Assembly: GCA_049999725.1 (NCBI GenBank)
Contig: JBNGIS010016635.1
Coordinates: 1-21,863 of the forward strand
Source of the DNA: Haplomitrium mnioides
Lineage: Eukaryota > Marchantiophyta > Haplomitriopsida > Calobryales
Direction of reading: 5' to 3'
Length of the DNA: 21,863 nucleotides
Program-made: the position numbers and the translations under genes
Shown here: positions 10,469 through 18,844 of the stretch, one piece after another
How positions within the stretch are numbered: the first letter of the stretch is position 1
How the letters are laid out: each line of letters opens with the position of its first letter
The notes under the pieces: generated by a model
The model's input: the letters and a program-made list of their open reading frames with translations, nothing else
Told to the model about the DNA's origin: nothing
Databases searched by the model: none

Positions 10469-12332
10469 AATCAACTATATAAGAGCCACCTTATGACGAT
10501 CCGCCAAGTTGAATTTGTGTTGAATACAAAGTAATCTACTCTACAATCCCCAAGTTGCATTTGTGTCGAATACAAAGTAATCTACTCTATGAGAGCCACC
10601 TGATAGTGATTTCCCAAGTCTCATTTCTATTGAATACAAAGCAATCTACTCTTTGAGCCCTAAGTCGCATTTGTGCTCAACACATAGTAATCTTCTCTAT
10701 AAGAGCTACCTGATGGCGACCCTCTAAGTCGCATTTGTGCTGAATCCAAAGTAATCTACTCTACGAGAGACAACTGATGGCGATCCTCCAAGTCGCATTA
10801 GTGCTGAATGCAAAGTATTCTACTCTATGACCCCAAGTTGCATTTGTGTTGACTACAAAGTAATCAACTCTATGAGAGCCATCTCATGACAATCTGCCGA
10901 GTTGATATTGTGTTGAATACAAAGTAATCTACTCTATAATCCCCAAGTATCATTTGTGCTGAATACAAAGTAATCTACTCTTTGAGAGCCACCTGATAGT
11001 GATTCCCCAAGTTTCATTTTTTTTTAATACAAAGTAATCTACTCTATGAGCCCTAAGTCACATTTGTGCTCAACACAAAGTAATCTACTCTATCAGAGCT
11101 ACCTGATGGCGACCCCATAAGTCGCATTTGTGCTGAATACAAAGTAATCTACTCTATGAGAGACAGCTCATGGCAATCCTCCAAGTCGCATTAGTGCTAA
11201 ATGCAAAGTATTCTACTCTATGAGCCCAAGTCGCATTTGTGTTGAATACAAAGTAATCAACTGTATGAGAGCCACCTCATGACGATCTGCCAAGTTGAAT
11301 TTGTGTTGAATACAAAGTAATCCACTCTATAATCCCCAAGTTGCATTTTTGCCGAATACAAAGTAATCTACTCTTTGAAAGCCACCTGATAGTGATCCCC
11401 CAAGTCTCAGTTTTGCTGAATACAAAGTAATCTACTCTATGAACCCTAAGTCCCATTTGTGCTCAACACAAAGTAATCCACTCTATAAGAGCTACTTGAT
11501 GGCGACCCTCTAAATCGCATTTGTGCTGAATCCAAAGTAATCTACTCTATGAGAGACAACTGATGGCGATCCTCCAAGTCGCATTAGTGCCAAATGCAAA
11601 TTATTCTACTCTATGATCCCAAGTCACATTTGTGTTGAATACAAAGTAATCAAATGTATGAGAGCCACCTCATGACGATCCGCCAAGTTGAATTTGTGCT
11701 GAATACAAAGTAATCTACTCTATAAACCCCAAGTTTCATTTGTGCCAAATACAAAGTAATCTACTCTTTGAGAGCCATTTGATAGTGATCCCCCAAGTTT
11801 CATTTTTGCTGAATACAAAGTAATTTACTCTATGAGCCCTAAGTCGCATTTGTGCTCAACACAAAGTAATCCACTCTATAAGAGCTACCTTATGGCGACC
11901 CCATAAGTCGCATTTGCACTGAATCCAAAGTAATCTACTCTATGAGAGACAACTGATGGCAATCCTCCAAGTCGCATTAGTGCTGAATGCAAAGTATTCT
12001 ACTCTATGACCCCAAGTCGCATTTGTGTTGAATACAAAGTAATCAACTGTATGAGAGCCACCTCATGACGATCCGCCAAGTTGAATTTGTGTTGAATACA
12101 AAGTAATTTACTCTATAATCCCCAAGTTACATTTGTGCCGAATACAAAGTAATCTACTCTTTCAGAGCCACCTAATAGTGATCCCCCAAGTCTCATTTCT
12201 GCTGAATAAAAAGTAATCTACTCTATGAGCCCTAAGTCGCATTTTTGCTCAACACAAAGTAATCTACTCTATAAGAGCTGCGTGATGGCGACCCCCTAAG
12301 TCGCATTTGTGCTGAATCCAAAGTAATCTACT
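10469..12332. repeat. 393-bp higher-order repeat, four full copies plus partial fifth
   Basis: Copies start at 10469, 10862, 11255, 11648 and 12041, each beginning with an AATCAA variant monomer. The marker GAYRATCYGCC recurs at 10495, 10888, 11281, 11674 and 12067, exactly 393 bp apart each time. The unit is seven monomers in the order L-S-L-S-L-L-S, with lengths 64, 46, 64, 46, 64, 64 and 45. Diagnostic variants include CTCAACACAAAGT, GCATTAGTGC and CTACCTGATGGCGACC. The fifth copy turns into other monomers near 12332. Equal spacing without length change indicates recent amplification by unequal exchange or replication slippage. Confidence 0.93.
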
Positions 12333-14933
12333 ATGTGAGAGCCAGTTCATGGCGATCATCCAAGTCACATTTGTGATGAATACAAAGTAATCTACTGTAT
12401 GAGCACCAAGTTGCATTTGTGCTCAGCAATCTACTCTGTGAGAGCCACCAGATGGTGATCCCCTAAGTCGCATTTGTGTTTAATACAAAACAATCTACTC
12501 TATGAGCCCCAAATCACATTTGTGTTGGATACAAAGTAATCTACTCTATGAGAGGCATCAGATGGCAATCTCCCAAGTTGCATTTGTGCTTAATACAAAG
12601 TAATCTTCTCTATGAAAGCCAGCTGATAGCGATCTCCCAAGTCGCATTTGTGTTGAATGCAAAGTAATATACTCTATAAGCCTCAAGTTGCCATTGTGGT
12701 GGATACAAAATAACCTACTCTATGAGAGCCACCTGATGGCAATCCTCCAAGTAGCATTTGTGCTGAATATCAAGTAATCTAGTCTATGAGAGCGAGCTGA
12801 TGGTGCTACTCCAAGTTGTATTTATGTTTAATACGAAGTAATCTAATCTATCAGCTCCAAATCGCATTTGTGCTAAATACAAAGTACTCTACTCCATAAG
12901 AGCCACCTCATGGCGATACCCCAAGTGCCATTTGTTCTGAATACAAAGTAATCTACTATATGAGCTCCAAGTCATATTTGTATTAAATACAAAGTAATCT
13001 ACTCTATGGGCCCAAAAAAAAAATTATGTTGAATACAAAGTAACCTTTTCTATGAGAGCCACTAGATGGCGATCCTCTAAGTTGCATTTGTTCTGAATAC
13101 AAATTAATCTACTCTATTTAAGCTAGCTAATGGCCATCCCCAAAGTTGTATTTGTGCTCAAAACAAAGTAATCTACTCTATGAGCCCCAAGTCGCATTTG
13201 TGTTGAATACAAAATAATCTACTCTATGAGAGCTAGCTGATGGCGATCCCCCAAGTCGCATTTGTGTTGAATACAAAATAATCTACTCTATGAGAGCCAA
13301 CTGATGGCGATCCCCCAAGTCGCATTTGTGCTCAACACAAAGAAATATACTCTATGAGCCCCAAGTTGCATTTGTACTAAATAAAAAGTAATCTACTCTG
13401 TGAGAGCCAACTAAAGGAGATTTCCTAAGTCGCATTTGTTCTAAATACAAAGTAATATACTTTGTGAGCTCCAAGTTCCATTTCTGCTAGATACAAAGTA
13501 ATCTACTCTATGAGCCCCAAGTCACAATTGTGGTGAATACAAAGTAATCTTTTCTATGAGAGCCACCTAATGGCGATCCCCAAGTTGCATTTGTGCTAAA
13601 TACAAAGCAACCTACTCTATGAGAGCCACCTGATGGCGTTCCCTCAAGTCGCATTTGTGCAGAATACAAAGTAATCTAGTCTATGAGCCTCAAGTCATGT
13701 TTGTGCTGGAAACAAAATAATCTAGTCCACAAGAGCCACCTGACGACGATCCATTGTCGCTTTTGTGCTGAAAAAAAAATAATCTACTCTATGAGAACCA
13801 CCTGACGTCGATCCCCAATCGCATTTGTGTTGAATACAAAGTAATCTTCTCTATAAGAGCCACTTGATGGCAATCCTCTAAGTCACATTTCTGTTGAATC
13901 CAAAGTAATCTGGTCTACAAGAGCAAACTGATGGCGATCATCCAAGTTCCATTTGTGTTGAATAAAAAGTAATCTACTCTATGAGCCAAAAGTTGCATTT
14001 GTGCTGAGTTATCTACTCTATGATAGCCATTTGATGGCGATCTCGAGGGTCGCATTTGTGCTGAATACATAGTAGTCTACTTTGTGAGCTCTAAGTCAAA
14101 TTTGTGTTGGATTCAAAGCAATCTACTCTATGAGAGCCACTTGATGGCAATGCCCCAAGTCGCATTTGCGCTTGATGCAAAGCAGTCTACTCTATAAGCC
14201 CCAAGTCGCATTTATGTTGAATACAAAGCAATCTACTCTATGAGAGCCACCCGACGGCGATACCTAGTCGCATTTATGCTGAATACAAAGTAATCTACTC
14301 TATGAGAGCCACCTCATGGCAATCTTTCAAGTCGCATTTGTGTTGAATCCAAAGTAATCTTCTCTATAAGAGCCAGTTGATGGCGATCCTCCAAGTCGCA
14401 TTTGTGTTGAATACAAAGTAATCTACTCTATAAGCCCGAAGTTGCATTTGTGCTGAGCTACCTACTCTATGAGAGCCACTTGATAGCGATCCCTTGGGTC
14501 GCATTTGTGTTGAATACAAAGTAATCTACTCTGTGAGCCCCAAGTGGAATTTGTGTTGAATACAAAGTAATCTACTCTATGAGAGCCACCTGATAGCGAT
14601 GCCCCACGTTGCATTTGTGATGGATCCAAAGTAGTGTACTTCATGAGAGCCAGCTAATGGCAATCCTCCAAGTCGAATTTGTGTTAAATACCAAACAATC
14701 AACTCTATGAGAGCCAGCTGATGGCAATCCCCCAAGTCGCATTTGTGCTAAAAACAAAATAATATACTCTACGAGAGCCAACTCATGGAGATCTCCCAAG
14801 TCGCATTTGTGTTGAATACAAAGCAATCTACTCTATGAGAGCCAGCTGATGGCAATCCTCCAAGTCGCATTTGTGTTGAATGCAAAGTAATCTACTCTAT
14901 GACCCCAAGTCTCATTTGTGTTGAATACAAAGT
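12041..14933. repeat. 2893-bp super-repeat unit of array 2 (first copy)
   Basis: Markers in this block recur 2893 bp later: the ATCCGCC monomer at 12067 and 14960, an AATCCAAAG monomer at 12315 and 15208, and the CTAGATGGCGATC monomer at 13065 and 15958. The copies therefore abut, 12041+2893 being 14934. A later marker, GAGCTCTAAGTC, is at 14096 and 16962 (offset 2866), so small indels have accumulated. The block starts with the partial 393-bp repeat. Confidence 0.8.
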
Positions 14934-17184
14934 AATCAATTGTATAAGAGCCACCTCATAACGATCCGCCAAGTTGAATTTGTGTTGGATACAAAGTAAT
15001 CTACTCTATAATCTCCAAGTTGCATTTCTGCCGAATACAAAATAATCTACTCTTTGAGAGCCACTTGATAGTGATCTCCCAAGTCTCATTTCTGCTTAAT
15101 ACAAAGTAATCTACTCTATGAGCCCTAAGTCACATTTGTGCTCAACACAAAGTAATCCACTCTATAAGAGCTACCTGATGGCGACCCCCTAAGTCACATT
15201 TCTGCTAAATCCAAAGTAATCTACTCTATGAGAGCCAATTGCTGACGATCATCCAAGTCGTATTTGTGCTGAATACAAAGCAATCTACTGTATGAGCACC
15301 AAGTTACATTTGTGCTCAGTAATCTACTCTATGAGAGGCCCTAGATAGTGATCCCCCAAGTTGTATTTGTGCTGAATACAAAACAATCTACTCTATGAGC
15401 CCCAAATCGCATTTGTGTTGAATACAAAGTAATCTACTCTATGAGAGGCACCTGATGGCGATCTCCCAAGTCGTATTTGTGCTTAATACAAAGTAATCTT
15501 CTCCATGAAAGCCAGCTGATAGCGATCTCCCAAGTCCCATTTGTGCTGAATACAAAGTAATCTACTCTATAAGCCCCAAGTCGCAATTGTGTTGGATACA
15601 AAGAAACCTACTCTATGAGAGCCACCTGATGGAAATCCTCCAAGTAGCATTTGTGTTGAATATCAAGTAATCTAGTCTGTAAGAGCCAACTGATGGTGAT
15701 CCTCCAAGTCGCATTTGTGCTTAATACCAAGTAATTTAATCTATCAGCCCCAAATGGCATTTGTGCTAAATACAAAGTACTCTACTCCATAAGAGCCACC
15801 TCATGGCGATACTCCAAGTGCCATTTGTTCTGAATACAAAGTAATCTACTATATGAGCTCCAAGTCGCATTTGTGTTGAATACAAAGTAATCTACTCTAT
15901 AAGCCCCAAGTCAAAATTGTGTTGAATACAAAGTAACCTTTTCTATGAGAGCCACTAGATGGCGATCCCCTAAGTTGCATTTGTGTTGAATCCAACTTGA
16001 TCTACTCTATTTGAGCCAGCTAATGGCGATCTCCAACGTTGTATTTGTGCTCAAAACAAAGTAATCTACGTTATGAGCCCCAAGTCGCATTTGTGTTGAA
16101 TACAAAATAGTCTACTCTATGAGAGCCAGTTGATGGCAATCCCCTAAGTCGCATTTGTGCTCAACACAAAGTAATATACTCTACGAGCCCCAAGTTGCAT
16201 TTGTACTAAATAAAAAGTAATCTACTCTATGAGAGCCAACTGAAGGAGATCCCCCCAAGTCGCATTTGTTCTAAATACAAAGCAATCTACTTTGTGAGCT
16301 CCAAGTCCCATTTGTGCTGAATACAAAGTAATCTACTCTATGAGCCCCAAGTCACAATTGTGGTGAATACAAAGTTACCTTTTCTAAGAGAGCCACCTGA
16401 TGGCAATCCCCAAGTTGCATTTGTGCTAAATACAAAGTAATCTAATCTACTAGCCTCAAGTCACATTTGTGCTAAATACAAAGCAACCTACTCTATGAGA
16501 GCCACCTGATGGCATTCTCTCAAGTTGCATTTGTGCGGAATACAAAGTAATCTAGTCTCTCAGCCTCAAGTCGTGTTTGTGCTGGAAACAAAATAATCTA
16601 GTCTACAAGAGCCACTTGACGGCGATCCATTGTTGCATTTGTGCTGAAAACAAAATAATCTACTCTATGAGAGCCACCTGACGGCGATCCCCAGTCGCAT
16701 TTGTGCTGAATACAAAGTAATCTTCCCTATAAGAGCCACTTGATGGAAATCTTCTAAGTCACATTTTTGCTGAATCCAAAGTAATGTACTCTATAAGAGC
16801 GAGCTGATGCCGATCCTCCAAGTTGCATTTGTGTTGAATACAAAGTAATCTGCTCTATGAGCCAAAAGTTGCATTCGTGCTCAGTTATCTACTCTATGAG
16901 AGCCACTTGATGGCGATCCCGAGAGTCGCATTTGTGCTGAATACAAAGTAATCTACTCTGTGAGCTCTAAGTCAAATTTTTGTTGAATTCAAAGAAATCT
17001 ACTCTATGAGAGCCACTTGATGGCGATGCCCCAAGTCGCATTTGTGCTTGATGTAAAGTACTCTACTTTATGAGCCCCAAGTCGCATTTATGTTGAATAC
17101 AAAGCAATCTACTCTATGAGAGCCACCCAACGGCGATCCCTAGTTGCATTTATGCTGAATAAAAAGTAATATACTCTATGAGAG
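14934..17184. repeat. 2893-bp super-repeat unit, second copy, truncated
   Basis: This is a direct tandem copy of 12041-14933, collinear monomer by monomer, but it stops after about 2.25 kb where the satellite ends and unrelated DNA begins. Its first part carries one incomplete 393-bp repeat, with the AATCAAT monomer at 14934. Confidence 0.8.
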
Positions 17185-17380
17185 TGTTAGGTCATGAGAT
17201 AGGCGATTGAGAAAGCTTCTAAAAGAGCTTTGTTGGAGCACTAAGAGGAGCACAGTCATCAAAGAACAACAAAGTGGTGTCTTCTTGCTATAAAAAAGTG
17301 CTATTCTGCCATTTCTTGGAGCATGACATAGAAGGTCAAAGCAAGTGAATTTTGAGAAGCATTTAATATCAAATTTTTGA

Positions 17381-17398
17381 GGGGCTGCGCGCCGCCCC
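17381..17398. other. GC-rich hairpin
   Basis: GGGGC and GCCCC enclose the loop TGCGCGCC in otherwise AT-rich sequence. It could be a regulatory stem in a former untranslated region or a chance event. Confidence 0.3.
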
Positions 17399-17408
17399 AA
17401 TTGGTAGG

Positions 17409-17417
17409 AAACCCTAA
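17409..17417 (+). promoter_or_regulatory. Telo-box AAACCCTAA
   Basis: This is an exact AAACCCTAA. In plants this element is common in promoters and 5' regions of translation-machinery genes, for example eEF1A and ribosomal proteins. It lies about 240 bp before an eEF2 fragment, so it may be part of captured upstream DNA. A 9-mer can also arise by chance. Confidence 0.25.
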
Positions 17418-17650
17418 ACATTTTGGAGGTGCAAGCAGTGCTAGAGACATAAGAGTTGCTCATGGCAGGCTCTATTTTTGTCGCGTGTGCGCATTCTCAC
17501 AATGTAGAAGGTCACTCTCTACCATGCGATTTAGTTTTGTGTACTTTCAGTTTCAAGACACAGCTTTTGCTTTTTTGTAAGGAACGCCAAAGGGAGAAGG
17601 TTGTTCGTTGTCAATCCTTTGAACAGATGCAGGTGGACTTGACATTTCAA

Positions 17651-17955
17651 CAAAGTTGACAGAATATGAGGCGCTGGAGAGAAAGAGAGAAGCTGAGTCT
17701 CTTAAGGATCATACTAGTGACAGGGATGGTCTTGATCGATTCCCCAAGCACATAGACTTCTTGTTGGAAGCTATTGATGCGCTGTGTATCACATATGGTG
17801 CTTTGGTGGTGGTTCACTATGTTGAGGACGTGCGCATACAAACTGGAAAATGTGCTCAAGCAGGCTCTTGGTGAGAGAATCAGGCCTTTTCTTACCATCA
17901 ACAAGATGGATCGCTGCTTCTTGGAGTTGCAAATGGAAGGCGAGGAAGCTTTTAT
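17651..17955 (+). pseudogene. eEF2 (elongation factor 2) GTPase-domain fragment, broken
   Basis: eEF2 is the cytosolic GTPase that moves the ribosome along mRNA. This piece covers about 85-100 residues of its G domain. Visible are ESLKD (from about 17695), a G3 region reading DSP-H across a lost base at 17738-17750, then YGALVVV, then QALGERIRP, and finally the G4 motif NKMD (17900-17911) in [13 protein letters not shown]. At least two frameshifts are needed, one after the G3 motif start and one near 17846. The fragment stops at GEEAF (17939-17953), where the real protein would continue for several hundred more residues. The N-terminal P-loop is not present. It is joined without a gap to an S1-like piece. 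It is a dead fragment, probably from a cDNA. Confidence 0.85.
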
Positions 17956-18080
17956 TGGAAATGTTGATATACCAGAAGAAGAAAACATTGCCCCGACGTC
18001 TTCTTCTTTGCAACCTGGGCAGGCTATCACTGCCATAGTGCTTTGCATCGACAGGGGCATTGAGCAAGCGACAGCCTCGT
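17939..18080 (+). pseudogene. Possible second S1-domain end of a plastid EF-Ts/PETs-like protein
   Basis: After GEEAF the open frame continues with a segment containing [14 protein letters not shown] and CIDRG. This resembles the end of the second S1 RNA-binding domain of plant plastid EF-Ts polyproteins (PETs), where an EEGFLP-type strand is followed by an acidic loop and SSLQ.GQ.....VL.I.RG. The overlap word GEEAF fits both eEF2 and this S1 strand, so the exact junction is ambiguous. The frame runs on to a stop at 18239-18241, but the part beyond about 18130 is out of frame with the next fragment. The match is short and judged by eye. It may instead be unrelated sequence. Confidence 0.35.
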
Positions 18081-18132
18081 CCAAGAAGGAAACGAGCGAG
18101 AAGGAGGGCGTGCTTGAAAAAGGAAGAAAAAA

Positions 18133-18844
18133 ATGGCACCGGTTGTGCTTCTCTACCCCCCAGGCACGGTTCAATCATTGTACAGGAGCAAATCTGATGC
18201 TTCTTCCAGAGCATGGCCTGAGACGAGGCAAGTTTCTTTAGGGAGGTTTCAGGCACCCTTAGCTTTAGATTGGTGCAAGAAGGCAAAGTCTTCTGGCCAT
18301 GCGTTCCCCTTGGAAGCCACATTTGAAATTAGAAGATTGGCAGGTTTGCAGTCATTAGCAAGGTTTGGAGCCTCATGCCAAGTTTTCATTGCTATTGTTG
18401 AAGAGCCAGCTACAGAGTCGGAAGTCAGCCAGGTGAAATCTTTGACACTTGAAGAGCAACTCCCAAAAGGTGCTACCACTGGTGAAGGGATTCCAAAGGA
18501 TTCTCCTCCTCGGGACCCCATGGAGGTAGTTAGAAAGAAATATAGGCTAAGTCCTGGAAGAGTAAGAGAAGAACCCACTGTAAGCATAGAGGCTTTAGTA
18601 CCAAGAGGGAAGTTTACCGACAAAGTAACAACGCTGCAATGTTTTGGGGCATTTGTCAATTTCGGGGCTTTCATGGATGGACTGGTTCACATTTCCAAGT
18701 TGAGCTTAGGTTTTGTACATGATGTAAAAGATGTAGTCTCTGTTGGACAAGAGGTTATAGTCACTGTGGTTGATGTGGATGTAGTTGCAGGACACATTGC
18801 ATTGTCCATGGTGGATAAGGATGCTGTTAGGGAGTCACGAAGTC
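18133..18844 (+). pseudogene. Plastid-type S1-domain protein, N-terminal fragment (PETs/EF-Ts-like)
   Basis: An uninterrupted frame runs from an ATG in good context (AAAAAAATGGC) for about 235 codons. The first roughly 80 residues are rich in Ser, Ala, Arg and Lys and poor in acids, like a chloroplast transit peptide. An acidic linker with EEPATESE follows. From about residue 155 comes an S1 RNA-binding domain, with FGAFVNFGAF, DGLVHISKLS, VVSVGQEV and a final HIALSMVDKD strand. Domain order and motifs match the N-terminal part of plant PETs, which bind plastid ribosomes. A gymnosperm-type S1 relative is also possible. After about 18840 the DNA becomes UPF1 in another frame, so this frame ends at an accidental TAG (18868-18870) and the EF-Ts part is absent. 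It is truncated and presumed non-functional, although this frame alone is not broken. Confidence 0.7.

Larger units (their letters stand above)
8040..17184. repeat. Satellite array 2 (64/46-bp monomer, multi-level)
   Basis: This is about 9.1 kb of the same satellite family as array 1, roughly 160 units by length. Long units (AATCTACTCTATGAG, then AGCCACCTGATGGCGATC, then CCCCAAGTCGCATTTG and TGTTGAATACAAAGT) alternate irregularly with short units lacking the middle block. The left edge lies inside the integrase remnant, where AATCCAAAGTAATC can belong to either side. The right edge is at ATGAGAG followed by TGTTAG. Three related blocks are visible: 8040-10468, 12315-14933 and 15208-17184, with a 393-bp repeat amplified between the first and second. 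All open frames inside are accidental. Confidence 0.96.
17185..17650. other. Unassigned region between satellite and gene-fragment chimera
   Basis: No gene is recognised. Frames on both strands are short and interrupted. Two small elements stand out: a GC hairpin at 17381-17398 and a telo-box at 17409-17417. The last bases may hold a badly decayed start of the eEF2 fragment, since something like an ST..YE segment precedes ESLK, but this is weak. Confidence 0.4.

Noticed and set aside
14462-14826. Two minus-strand open frames with a repeated LCIQHKCD-type protein pattern
   Set aside because: They lie wholly inside satellite array 2, and the repeated peptide is the satellite monomer read in an open frame. 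Neighbouring monomers are not open in that frame.
8040-17184. Ribosomal DNA spacer subrepeats
   Set aside because: No rRNA sequence, promoter or other rDNA landmark is present at either edge of the arrays. The left edge lies in an integrase gene instead.
17647-18674. Minus-strand open frames of 141-177 codons opposite the chimera
   Set aside because: They are shadows of the plus-strand eEF2 and S1 fragments, whose motifs are clear. The minus-strand products resemble nothing.
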